In this document: piece after piece, positions 1-11,174 of the stretch | Layout of the letters: every line of letters begins with the position of its first letter | Position numbering within the stretch: the first letter of the stretch is position 1 | NCBI GenBank assembly: GCA_002105175.1 | Contig: MCGE01000008.1 | Location: 992,001 to 1,056,000 of the forward strand | Reading direction: 5' to 3' | Length of the DNA stretch: 64,000 bases | Source of the DNA: Absidia repens | Lineage: Eukaryota > Mucoromycota > Mucoromycetes > Mucorales > Cunninghamellaceae | The notes under the pieces: generated by a model | Told to the model about the DNA's origin: nothing | The model's database searches: none | Seen by the model: the letters and a program-made list of their open reading frames with translations, nothing else | Made by a program: the position numbers and the translations under genes

Positions 1-2
1 CC

Positions 3-1071
3 GAATTGTTCCCTGGTATGAGTCTCAAGTTATGTCTGGGCATCAAGGTCTCCTCCGCTCTGCGTACCATCACCCCTTACAGCACCTACTTTGGCCCAGG
101 TTTCTCCACTGGTGTGGTCCCTCATCTTACTTACGACGCCAAGGTCTTGACCATCGAACGTGAACTTGCCAGTGCTGTGTACATCCATGACGATACCGAT
201 ATTGCCAAACATTGTAGCTGTGTGTTGCGTGAAGCCGTGGAATACGATGAAGACAATGAAGATACCATCGTCCCCTGTGCTGCCTTGGTGGAAAAGATCC
301 AACGCCCCGATACCGATATCACCTTAGTCAAGCATGTGTGGAATTTGGATACGGACGAAAAGAGAGTGGAATTTTTGGATCGATACATTGACTTGGCTCT
401 TCAAGCGTTCTTACCCCCTGCGTTGAAGAACGGTGTCGCCTTTGAAGCTCATGGACAAAACACATTAGCTCGCTTTGATAAGAAGACTGGATTATTAAAA
501 GGATTTGTGATTCGTGACTTTGGTGGTATCAAGGTCCATCGGGAAACTTTGATCAAAACTGCTGGTGTTGACATTGATGTATTGCCTGACAGTTGTGTTG
601 TTGCTGAAACTCCTGATGAGGTAAGTCACGAAATAAATGACATGTAGAAAAGGATCATGCGAGCTGACTTTTTGTTTCTTTTTTAATACAAACATTAGGT
701 CTTCAAGCTTTTATACCATACCTTGATTCATTCTCATTTACAACGTTTGATTCGTGTATTGGATCTCCATTATGATGGCCGTGGTTGGGCTATGGTGCGA
801 AAACATTTGACACGTCTCGTACCTCAAGATCACTACATGTGGAAGAACTTTATGCAAGATGAAAAGGTTCCTGGAAAGTGTATGGTTAGAATGAAGATTG
901 AAGAATTATATCGTGATGTAAGTGAAAAAAAAAAAGAAAAGTAATGGGATTTGGAAAAAGAACTAGAACGTATACTAATATTGGGTTTTATCTTCTTTCT
1001 CATGCTTGCAGTACATTTACAGTCCTGTCCCCAATGTTATCCAATACCGTCCCTCTAGCCTTGTACTTTAG
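3..1071 (+). CDS. NRPS-independent siderophore synthetase (IucA/IucC family), 3' part
   Basis: C-terminal ~298 residues of an ATP-dependent synthetase that condenses citrate with an amine; in Mucorales this family makes the siderophore rhizoferrin. The 5' part lies outside the window. Exons 3-620, 699-917 and 1012-1071; introns are GT-AG (gtaagt...ttag, gtaagtg...gcag) and the second has a TACTAAT-like branch site. Family motifs visible are SSALRTITPYSTYFGPG near the left edge, AHGQN (residues ~150) and IRDFGGIKVHRE (~170-182), matching the HGQN and RDxxGI motifs of IucA/IucC and FhuF-type C-terminal regions. The last exon codes only 19 residues (YIYSPVPNVIQYRP...) and a TAG stop. Family assignment is strong; rhizoferrin as the product is inferred from the likely organism group. 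Confidence 0.85.
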
Positions 1072-1949
1072 TTTTATATATAGTTGTATTCTAATTTTGT
1101 TATTCTTATTCATGTCTCGACTTTATTACTAGTTTATTATATTCCTTTTTATCTCCCTCCTCACTTATACTAGACCTCAATAAATAATTTATTTTTACCC
1201 TCTTTGTTTGTGTTTGTTTTTTGTTTTACTTGATGCATTCTTCCTCTTTTTCTTTTTATATGCGGATAGTTGTCATCACGACTCATTGTATTTTCTGTCT
1301 TCTTTCTATCTCATGATTTAAAATTGAGGAAGGGAAATGGTTAATGTATGCAATCCCAATATAATGGAATGGATCACGGGAAATAGGTTGAACTTGCTCT
1401 CAATTGCTTTTTACTGTGTTATTTTCTTCATGTTTGGTTATTTTTTTTATGGTATCATATTATACGGGATGTAGGTCACCCACATTATACATACTGTACA
1501 ATAATGAAAAATATTGAGTCCTTGGCAAAAAAAAAAAAAAAAGGAACAGGGTTTAGGACAACAAAGTGCAAACTTATACATGTAGCTATAAAACAAATTA
1601 TACGAATGTCATCGGATGCCACCTCCCTAATGTATGCATTGGTTGGTATAAACTTTATATTAAAAAAAAAAAAATAAAAAACCCATTTTGGTATAATAAT
1701 ACCATTTCAATCCAACCACGATGCATAATTGAAGCGACTTCGTTGGTGTCTCTCCACTGCGGGGTTTTAAAAAGCCCCAACTCCCCCTTTTGTTCTTGGC
1801 TTCCCTACCTCCTCCTTTTTTCCCTTGCATTTTTTTTCTCTCTTATAAAAACTCACCAACTTCACGATGAAGGCTGACATTTATTTTATTTTATTTTTTC
1901 TTTCTTCTTCTTGATTGTTTGCTCCCCCTTCATAATATATAGTGCCGAC
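1072..1949. promoter_or_regulatory. Intergenic region with SulP promoter
   Basis: No gene seen. The left half is the T-rich 3' region of the siderophore gene, with AATAAATAATTT at about 1182. The right half precedes the SulP gene: a self-complementary block GGGGTTTTAAAAAGCCCC sits at about 1761-1778 and a good TATA box (TATAAAA) at 1844-1850, about 100 nt before the ATG at 1950. Oligo-A runs lie at about 1526 and 1663. Confidence 0.5.
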
Positions 1950-4860
1950 ATGAACACCATAAATCTTGATTATCAGCGGGACTCGATCTACACGCGATTG
2001 AGTCATTTTGCCAAACGATTACCTTGGCTCCTCCGTGCTTATGTGACTAGTTTCTTCCCTATCTTTCAATGGATTCATCGCTACAACCTCTCGGTAACGT
2101 CTCTAATCAATCTTGTAAACAATAGAAATGGTTAGTACTTACTTCGATCTATTTTCCCTTTTTCCTTAGTGGCTTTTACAGGATATGATTGCTGGTGTCA
2201 CTGTCGGTATAGTTCTCGTCCCTCAAAGTATGGCCTACGCCAAAATAGCTGGATTGGAGCCTCAATATGGTTTATAGTGAGTCTTTTATATCCAACAAAT
2301 AGACATGTTGTGCTGGTCGATTGATTTTTTATTCCTCTCGATAGTTCTTCATTTGTGGGTGTATCCATTTACTGTTTATTCGGTACCTCGAAAGATATTT
2401 CCATTGGAATGATATGTAAGTAACACCTGGTCTACTTTTGCAGCTACATATTATCGTATGCATCCGAAAAATAACCTTACTTTATCTTTTCTGCATTGAA
2501 TATTTATTAGCAACTGTGTCTTTACTTGTCGGTCAAGCAATCGCAAATGTACAAGCAATTTATCCAGAAATTAGTGGTCCTCAAGTAGCCGTTACACTTT
2601 CTTTGACCGCCGGATTGATTACTCTTGCTATTGGTATTTCCCGGTTAGGCATCTTGGTTGATTTTATTCCACGTAAGCAATGATAATGATATTAGTAAAC
2701 AAACTCTTTTTTTTTTTTTTTTTTAAAGTTGCTGTACTAATTGGATATATTTACAATAGAACCCGCTATTGCCGGTTATATGACAGGGTCCGCCATTTCC
2801 ATTACTTTGGGACAGGTACAATAATTGAAAATCAAATAAAATTGAATGTGGCCTCTAATGAAATCGCATACCGGACGACCCACAAAAGAAAAATTGACTG
2901 ATTGACTGACTGACAAATTCTTATTATTATTTTATTAGTGGCCAAAATTATTTGGGTTGAGTCAAGTGGATACCCATAACCCTGCCTACATGATCTTTGT
3001 GGACTTTTTTAAAAACCTTCCATTCACAAAACTTGATGTTGCTTTTGGACTGACTGGCTTGGTGTCATTATATTTGGTGCGTTTTGGATGCCAATACTTA
3101 TCGTCAAGGAAAGGTTTACCAGGCAGGCTACAAAAGGGTGTCTTTTATTTTGGAATCATGCGAAATGGTTTGGTGGTTATCGTGGGCACCTTGATCTCCT
3201 TTGGTATCAATAGTCGATTGGAAACAAGTCTTATCTCAATTATCAAAGATGTGCCTGCCGGATTTGATGCCCTCGCTGTACCTATGTTGGATTCTCGTAT
3301 CTTGGCTGCAAGTTCTGCTGTGCTACCATCAATCATCATTATTATGATCTTGGAACATGTCTCGGTGGCAAAATCTTTTGGACGTGTCTATGATTACAAT
3401 ATCAACCCAAACCAAGAAATCTTCGCTATTGGAATCAGTAATATCTTGGGCGCATTTTTCGGGTAAGTATCTAAAAAAGAAAACAAAAAAAAAAAAAAAA
3501 CTGGAAGGAGGGGCCACACTACAAAGGATGCACTGTTTTATTTACTGCTTATTTATTTATTTATTTTAATAGTGGGGCTCCAGCTACAGGTGCATTTAGT
3601 AGAACAGCAATCATGGCAAAATCTGGTGTCAGGACTCCCGCAGGCGGGATCTTTTCAAGTATGGTAGTTCTTCTTGCTCTTTATTTGTTGACACCCTGCT
3701 TTTACTATATTCCGGATGCCATTCTTTCTGCAGTGGTAATTCATGCCGTGGCAGATCTCGTCTCTTCTCCTCGCTATCTCAAGGAACTGTTTGATACAAG
3801 TCTTGCCGAATTCTTGGTATGGCTCAGTGGGGTGATTGTTACTATCTGTGTCGATGTTCAGTCTGGAATTTATGCTGCTGTTGGACTGTCATTAATCAAT
3901 ATGCTCTTTCGATCGGCGCGACCACCAATCAAATTCCTTGTTCGACTTCCATTGTCGGTGTCACCACATCATTATCAGCAACCACAAGATCAGGAAGATG
4001 AATCGCAGATTTTATTGGATGGAAAACAGCAACACAGCCCACGACAACGGTATATATATGTGGATGAGCAGGACCTCGACTATGACCAGCAATATGATCC
4101 ACTACCACCCGGTTTATTAATCATCCAGCTAGCTGAGTCTATGCTATACCCCAATGCGGAATTTATCTCTGAAAACATCCTGAAGAACGTGAAATCTAGA
4201 ACCCAGTGCGGCAATACAACAGAATTGGAAAAGGCAGCACACCAATTGACATGGAACCATACTGTAAGCAAATCACCAGAAACACATCGATTACAATTGC
4301 CTATTTTGCGTGTATTGGTATTGGACTTTACGGCCGTCCGACGATTAGATTGTACAGCACTCCATACTTTGACAAATTTACGAAACAACATTGACAAGTA
4401 TTCAGGGCAGAGTGTGGAATGGCATTTTGTGGGCATCCGGCATTTAAAATTGCGAAGGGACTTGATATATTATGGATTTGGATTGGAATATTCGGATGAA
4501 CAACAAAGCGGCAATATTGAGAAGAATAGTGATGACGACAATATCATCATGGACGAAAAGCAACCTCGCCAATCTCAACAATCGCAGCGCTTACAACAAC
4601 AACCACAGGATGCAACGGCCTTGGATGAAGATCTTGAAATTGGAATTGCACAAAATCATCAACATCAACATCAACATCAACATCAGCATCAGCATCAGCA
4701 TCAGCACAACGACAGCCAAGAAAAGAAAACTCAACCTTACCTCAATCAATCCGATCCTCAACGTAACCCCCAACAGTTACTTCATGATAAATACCCATAC
4801 TTCCATTGGGATATGGACACAGCAATAAACTCTATTTTGGAAACCTTGGAATTGATTTAG
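1950..4860 (+). CDS. SulP/SLC26 family sulfate permease with STAS domain
   Basis: Plasma-membrane anion (sulfate) transporter, 779 residues as assembled. Exons 1950-2093, 2182-2276, 2345-2415, 2511-2672, 2760-2815, 2939-3462, 3573-4860; all introns GT-AG and all junctions keep phase. The SulP signature is clear: DMIAGVTVGIVLVPQSMAYA in exon 2, AGLEPQYGLY, then PQPAIAGYMTGSA and GGAPATGAFSRTA, followed by a C-terminal STAS domain (LPILRVLVLDFTAVRRLDCTAL, about residues 600-660). The STAS domain is split by a long charged insert and followed by a Gln-rich tail with an (His-Gln)n run at about 4660-4705. The start is the first ATG after a TATA box. It lies tail to tail with a sulfotransferase-like gene. 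High- or low-affinity sulfate uptake cannot be told from sequence. Confidence 0.92.
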
Positions 4861-5275
4861 TTTGGAAAATAGTATTTAAAATAGACTCTCTCTCCCCCGC
4901 CCCCTCTCTCCTCTGATCATTAGTATACTAGATAGTTGACCTGCACTTTATTGTCTTTTGTTATTGTTTGTGAATAAAGAAAACCCCTTAATATTGTGAT
5001 ATCAAATTGAAGTCTGTGCCCAATGTTTTTAAGTGTTTGTATTTTTTTTTTTTTTTTTTTTTTTGTCACCAGTACGCCATCATGTACGCCCAACAATGTT
5101 TTTTTAGATTTCTCACGCCATTTTGCCCCTTTACTCGAATAGTTAAAAGTAACACAGCACATCGGACTTTGAACGCAGATGCATGATAAAAAAAAAAAAA
5201 AAAGGTGACTAATGCACCATCGGGGAGAGGGGGGAAGAAAAATTTATTGCAATTTTTTTTTGTTATTTCAGTGTA
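4861..5275. other. Convergent intergenic region
   Basis: Shared 3' region between the SulP gene and the minus-strand sulfotransferase-like gene. It holds a plus-strand AATAAA at about 4973, a long T-run at 5042-5064 and an A-run at 5189-5203. No coding signal is seen. Confidence 0.5.
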
Positions 5276-6165
5276 TCAATTCAATGCAGTGTTAGACAGC
5301 AAAACATTCTTTTTATATTCATCAAGTGCATAAAAGAGCAATGTGGGGAAATCCTGTGCTTTGTTATCATGAGGGAAAGGTGTTCCAGGTGGAGGTGGGG
5401 GGACATTTAAGAAGTGAGCCAATTTTTTCCAAGTGGTTTCTGCGTCAGTATCAGTAACGTCAATGACCAGCAGATTTTCAGGTGAAATGATGGCTTTGAC
5501 GTTATCGATATGTGAGTTGAATCGTTCTATCATGTATACTTTGTCCTGGAACATGTCTCCTTGAAGTTCGCCTTGTTTCACAACCACGCGGGCCATACGT
5601 CTTGCTTTTAATATATGTTCAGGCCATGATTCATCCACACATGGCCATTCTCGAATGGTTTTGGCCGCTGAAGCATACCATTTTTCAGGATCACGCACCG
5701 TCAAGATCACTTTGGCATCCGGATACACTTGGGTCGCTAATTTTTCATAAAACGCCGCCGCTGGCCAGTCCACCGCCGCAGTGTATCCCGAAAAAGCTCT
5801 TTCCCAATCCACAGGTTCGTCGGGCTGCTCATACGCATGCTTGAAAATATCTGCATCTTGGCTAGGATCGGTCAGAATTTTTAACATGTGATGGGTTTTG
5901 AAACTATAGGGTGAAGAAGTATCAGTAACCAAGGAAAAAAAAAAAAGTGCCTGCTATCAAGATTTTTTTTTTTTTTTTTCCATGACCGTACCCTAAAATA
6001 TCTAGCGCATTACAAAGGCTCAATGTACCCGTTCTACCTATCGTTAGAGGAAACAATCAGTTATCAAAAGATCAAACAAAAGTGGACTATAAGTATCTAT
6101 CTTTCTCTCTCTCTCTTTTTTTTTTTTTTTTTACCATAACCAGCCCCAATAATTTCAAGAGTCAT
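5276..6165 (-). CDS. P-loop sulfotransferase-family protein
   Basis: 234 residues. Three exons read on the minus strand: 6165-6135, 6037-5992, 5903-5276. The first exon is only 31 nt (MTLEIIGAGYG) and joins in phase to RTGTLSLCNALDILGF and then KTHHMLKIL. The resulting GAGYGRTGT is the 5'-PSB (phosphosulfate-binding) loop of fungal and metazoan Sulfotransfer_4-type proteins; VILTVRDPEKWYASA (about residues 110-125) is the 3'-PB motif region, and WPAAAFYEKL sits where the family has its substrate helix. The exon 1 start is supported because it restores the whole P-loop. Many fungal members have no proven substrate, so a true sulfotransferase reaction (PAPS-dependent) is inferred. It converges on the SulP sulfate permease, a suggestive but unproven pairing. 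Confidence 0.85.
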
Positions 6166-6809
6166 AATAATTTTTAATGGATAGATAATAACACAAAGTA
6201 GAAGTACTAAATTGAAAGTGTAGAAAAATAAATGTACATATATATATATGTTCACAATCATCAATATCAAATTTTAAAATAGACCTGCTCCGCTATCGTA
6301 CCATACGAAAATCATGCACTATCCCTGGCACACTAACCCAATCAATGTAAAAAAAAAACACAATATTACGTAACACTATTAAAAATGCATTTTTTTTATT
6401 CAATAATAAAGAAGAGATAATATTGGTAAAAAGAGATAAGAACAATAAGGATCAAGTAGTAGTCAAAAGGGTAAATGGGCAGATAAACGAGATAAAATAT
6501 AAAGAAGGGAAGGAAAAGGGGGAAAACTAGATCATAGAAGAGAGAGGGACGAGGGGTAAGATAATGACAATAGGGAGAAGGTAAAAATAGACATAACAAA
6601 ACGCTAAAACTATAATCAAGTGTAGGTTTCCAATGAGACGGAAGTTGGTTGTTTGTATAAGATAAGATCGGGTTGATGGATAAATAGATAAAAAAAAAAA
6701 AGGGTTGTCACTGGATTGGATCATCGTAGGTTGGTTAGTTGGTTGGTTTTTGTAGTGGTCGTCATTAACGTCAGTTGTGTAAACATTGGCGCAGTAGTTT
6801 GCCGTTGGT
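6166..6809. other. Intergenic region between two minus-strand genes
   Basis: 5' flank of the sulfotransferase-like gene and 3' flank of the Ras gene. CT-rich and T-rich tracts occur at about 6100-6132 and a short (TA)n at 6238-6248. Several oligo-A tracts and minus-strand AATAAA-like signals (TTTATT at about 6396-6408) fit a 3' end for Ras. No gene is seen. Confidence 0.45.
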
Positions 6810-7777
6810 TCAAAGAATGGTACACTTTTTGTTCTTGTTCTTTCGTTTCTTGGAATTGCTGTTTTGACTTGATCCTTCCCGATTAGCACGAATGGTCCTG
6901 ACCACGGTATAGAAAGAGCGTTCCACATTGACACAGGTTTTTGCCGAGGTTTCAATGAAGTCACAACGTAGATGCTTGGCCATTTGATTCCCTTCTTCCC
7001 GGGAGACTTCACGTTCAGTGATCTTGTCACATTTGTTGCCCACCAAAATAATAGGTACATTGTCCACATCCTTCACCCTAAAAATTTGATCCCGAAACCT
7101 TTCCACCCGTTCAAACGTTGACCTTGATGAGATTGAATATACCAAGAGAAATCCTTCACCATCTCGAATCCATTGATCTCGTAATGCGGTATATTCCTCT
7201 ATAGCAATAAAAAGGAATAGGTTGAGTGGTTATCAATTTTTGCTCCTGCATACAGCATAGCACTATCGCCAAATCATCTCTGACTTTCACCCTATACCCT
7301 CATAATCACATACAACGCCATTAGGCATATGTATTACCCTTCCTTACCTTGTCCAGCTGTATCTAGCACTTCGAGTACACAGGGTTGATCATCAATAACT
7401 ACTTGCTTGCGATAAGAATCTTCAATTGTAGGATCATAAGTCTATAAGATGGAAGATAGAAGGTGGGTAAATGGGTCATTCGATAGATATAGTAAGCCTA
7501 TGTTGCGTTGCCCAAGTGGTTTTTTTACCTCTATTAAATAAAGAAGATGAGTATAATTGATGCCAAAGGCCAAGCATGGTATATGAATGTCCGTCTATAT
7601 AATATTTTTCTTACCAACAAAATGGTTTAAGCACAGTTGTATAGTCAAAGCAGTCTATAAATGAAAAAAGAAGCAAGGCCAGTTTTAGCAAGAAATACAG
7701 CATTTCCAAAACGAGATTGCATACGATACCTTTCCAACACCACCATCGCCAAGGACGACTATTTTGTATAGCATCAT
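6810..7777 (-). CDS. Ras-family small GTPase (Ras3-like)
   Basis: 190-residue signalling GTPase of the Ras branch. Exons on the minus strand: 7777-7730, 7654-7615, 7530-7529 (a 2-nt exon, AG), 7441-7348, 7198-6810. Motifs: P-loop GDGGVGKT (Asp where H-Ras has Ala11), effector loop [24 protein letters not shown] and ETSAK. The tail is a basic stretch, KKRKNKNKK, then CTIL, a CaaX box ending in Leu, which predicts geranylgeranylation. Without the 2-nt exon the phase between exon 2 (ends HFV + G) and the exon starting ACT TAT GAT cannot be kept; with it the loop reads HFVETYDPT and has exactly the family length. The sequence recalls Mucor Ras3. Two ATGs in tandem (7777, 7774) could start it. Confidence 0.93.
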
Positions 7778-8543
7778 TTTTCTTTTTGTAAGTATGTATG
7801 TATGAAGAGAAAGACAAGACGATAAATGTACAAAGTTGTATAATAAGTTAATCAAATAAAGTAAAACGAACGATTGGGCACAGTGAAACGATAAAAAAAG
7901 AACAACAAAAGAAGAAAAAAAGGAAAAAGAATAAAAAAAAAAAAAGAAAAAGAGGAGCTTTATTTTGATTTCACGCACCAAAAAATAAAAATAAAAAAAA
8001 TAGCTCACTAGAAATATAAAAACAGCGTGACCACACAAAATAAATATTCGTTGCCTTACAAAAATAAAATAGTGTGTGAATGGTATAGTATACAAGAAGA
8101 GCCGCTTTCATATAGCAAAACCTAGAGTGTTTCAATAGAACCATCATCTTGGCTATGCTAAATGATTTTGAAATTGCTTGGATGAAACAATGATAGAGCG
8201 CTGGAATTTCTCCGCTGGAAATATACAAGCACACACTACGATTAGATCATCGTCATCGCCTGCTACAGCACACAGCATTGCTGAAGATCACTATTATGAT
8301 ATGATGGATCTCCTTTATACGCTTTGCAAACATTACTCTCTCTTTTTTTTTTTTTTTTTTTTTTGTAGTGTAACAACTTTTGAAGCACTCAATACGAGGC
8401 ACAAATCATGTATTTTCTCCTCAACGGGAACCCATTTCTCTTGCTTGAATACTTTTTAAACGCCGGCGCGGTATGTTTTTTTGTTTTTTCGATTTTTTTT
8501 TTGAACTTTTTTCTATTTTTTTGTATAAATTTTATCTATTCAA
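7778..8543. promoter_or_regulatory. Divergent promoter region: Ras (-) / cyclin (+)
   Basis: Gap between the divergent Ras and cyclin genes, so it must hold both promoters. It is rich in homopurine/homopyrimidine tracts (about 7890-7960 A/G-rich; T-run 8341-8364) and T-rich before the cyclin ATG (about 8476-8535). ORFs here are low-complexity and unsupported. No conserved gene is seen. Confidence 0.5.
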
Positions 8544-10244
8544 ATGTCAGGGTCTTCTTCTTCACCGAAACCCACTACACCCACTACACCCTTTGCTTTT
8601 GGATCCTATTACAAACGACGTTATCGACCTTACTTTACCAAACGACAATTGGCCACCATTGATCAACTGAATGGCGGCACTCTGAGAAATAGTCAAACTC
8701 TTACCTCTCATGGATCGAGCTGCAAGTTTATACAGCAAGTTGGGAAAAAACTCGATTTGTAAGTACAGCAAAATGACTGTGAGATAATCTGAAAAAAATA
8801 ATTTATAGAGAGCCGAATTACTGATTATATTGATTCTTCTTCTTTACTCTATGGAAAACATAGCCCCCAAACCACCATCAGTACATCTCAGGCACTTTAT
8901 CATCGGTTTTATCTATACTACTCTTTACGCGACTTCCAACCTTTGGTATGTTGAAGGAAATTAGATGAGTGTTGAAACTGGATATTGTTTAATGGCGTAT
9001 CACGATTAAAGAGAGGGATGGAGTGCGTGAGCGGGGGACAAGGCGGCTACTGGATGGAATGATGTCAGTTAACCAACTCTCCGGCTTTCTGTTCTTATAT
9101 TTTTATAGGATGTATGTATTACTTGTCTCTTTATTGGATGCAAAATAGAAGAAACGATCAAGAATTTGAAAGAAATATATGTTATGGCACATAGTGTTAG
9201 ATACCCCAAAAGTCAAGAAATGGAACCAGACAAGGTAAAGGGATGTGATATATGGCTAGTGGTATTGATCTGACTAGATTCTTTCGTATATTTGAACTAT
9301 GTCTCATGTAGATCCCGGAAGATCGTATAGCAAGAATCAACGAATACGAAAAACTACTACTGGAAACGTTATGTTTCAACTTCCAAATTGTCCACCCATA
9401 TGAATACATAATCAAATTTGCCAAATATATACAAGGTAGGAAATAATAATGATTGATTAGAAGGGTTAGCATTGATATTCATTATTATTACTTGTTGTCA
9501 TTAGAATCACAGCCACTGGATGGAAAACAGTTGGCGAAAAAGGCGTATTCACTGGCTGTCGATAGGTAAGAAGGAAGAAAGATGAAGAGTAATATCGAGA
9601 TAGATCTAATATCTTTCTGTGTGGCGTGTAGTTATAGATTGTCACTATGCTTAGAGTATCCGGCTCATACGATTGCGGCGGGATGTTTATATTTGGCCAG
9701 CAAACTTTGTCAACATGAAGACTCAACATTTAGAGGACTGGACAGGAATCAATCGTGGGGAAAATTATTTTTATCAAGGCTGGAGGATGTGAAAGGTAAA
9801 AGAAAGGACTGTTGTTACGTGCGTGCTTAAGTAAGTACTATATGCAAAGTGTTTACCAATATTTTTATGGATATAGATGTAGGGAGAAAGATTTTGGACT
9901 TCTACATGTCAAAACCCAACGAATTTGGAACCTCTATCCACTATATGCAAATCAAAATCCAACTAAATGAAGAAATTATTCCTCCTGATACCATTGGTGC
10001 TACTACTGCTGCTCTTGCTCCTTCTTCTGATACAACAATCGCTACTACTGGTGTTGATGTTGATGCCACGAAAAACTCAATCAAAAATGGATTCCCACCA
10101 CGACCACCGCCCAACAAATACGATGACCCTTTGATGAATGAACAAACAAAATTGGACGATCAATGGTCCCCTAGTCAATTGCCTTCTTACAATGTAGATC
10201 TTTTACTCAACACCAACACACACACTGTATCATACTCTTTTTAA
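8544..10244 (+). CDS. Transcriptional-CDK cyclin (Ctk2 / cyclin K-like)
   Basis: Cyclin subunit of an RNA polymerase II CTD kinase, acting in the nucleus. Exons 8544-8758, 8864-8945, 9109-9234, 9312-9435, 9505-9565, 9632-9795, 9877-10244; every junction keeps phase. The first cyclin fold is clear: CKFIQQVGKKLDF, TISTSQALYHRFYLYYSL, DVCITCLFIGCKIEETIKNL, then LLLETLCFNFQIVHPYEYI. The second fold contains YSLAVDSYRLSLCLEYPAHTIAAGCLYLASK. The pattern (FI..VG..L, TISTA..HRFY, CLFIGCKIEET) fits cyclin K, Ctk2 and Pch1 better than cell-cycle cyclins. The N-terminus is Ser/Pro/Thr-rich and the C-terminus is disordered. Exact assignment among Ctk2, cyclin K and cyclin L is uncertain. Confidence 0.8.
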
Positions 10245-10450
10245 ATTATTTCATCCCTCCCCTCAGTCCCCAATTAGCATCCCTCACCAAATCTTATTTG
10301 TACCCGTCGACTATGCAAATATTCTCGCACACTCAGAAAAAAAATAAATTCCGCTTTTTTTTTTTTTTTTTTTTTTGTATTTTTTTTATATTGGCACATC
10401 ATGCACATTTATCCCTTCCCATACATCTGCAAATAGGATCTTCTGTGTTA

Positions 10451-10631
10451 ATGCATGTCTCTCTATTGGGGTAAGTCAATATTACTCATGGGCTGATTTA
10501 CTTAGTTGACAATATCCATTATCATTATTCTCAATAGGATTACGGCCTCTGCTCGCAAGGATTTCACCAACAATGAACCCATCTTACAACAAGCTGCATA
10601 TAATACCATGAACAAAAACTATATCAAGTAA
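10451..10631 (+). CDS. Possible two-exon mini-gene, 37 codons, unknown function
   Basis: Exon 1 10451-10470 (ATG CAT GTC TCT CTA TTG GG) ends at a perfect gtaagt donor; exon 2 10538-10631 starts after ...ctcaatag and reads in phase to a TAA. The product would be MHVSLLGITASARK, then DFTNNEPILQQAAYNTMN and KNYIK. The intron is 67 nt with canonical ends. The reading frame of exon 2 has no low-complexity bias and its codons look coding-like, which is why it is reported. I do not recognise the protein; very short membrane or respiratory-chain subunits are of this size but nothing proves that. It could also be a remnant of a larger gene. Confidence 0.35.
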
Positions 10632-11174
10632 CAAAATGGCTATGAATTTAAATCCTGCAAGTAGAATATTTTTTGCAATTGACACGATGCAATCACTCAA
10701 CTCTTACTATGAAATAGGTCTCATTTACTTGTGATCGCGGAACTGTCTTTGGGGCATAAATTTATATGGGAAAATGTGCTATGACTTTTACAGCCAGCCA
10801 AACACTACTACGACGTTATTGAAGAATTTGTACGCATACCATAGTCCAGCCTTTATGTTCATAGCTGTCTTCCGATAGTGTATTTACCCCTTGATTTTCA
10901 TATTAGTTTAGTTTACTATCTCTATATATCTTTAGAAATAAACGACCTGTTTTACATACTTTATTACTTGGCTGCATTGGTTCGGATCGTGTGGGGTTTT
11001 CATTTTTTAATTTTTTTGGGCACTTATGTATAAGTGGTTTTTTACTTCTCCTATCATTTTCTCTGTAGACTCCTGAAATTGTTTTGAAGGGAATAAGTTT
11101 GACTACAAGAAACACATATTATCTTCCTCTTTTTCTTCTCTCTTGTTTTAAAAAAAAGACTCAAATTATAGCAA
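10632..11174. other. Intergenic region
   Basis: No gene seen. It lies downstream of the mini-gene and upstream of the single-pass membrane protein gene. The last ~60 nt are a pyrimidine-rich leader (TCTTCCTCTTTTTCTTCTCTCTTG) followed by a short A-run just before the ATG at 11175. Confidence 0.4.
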
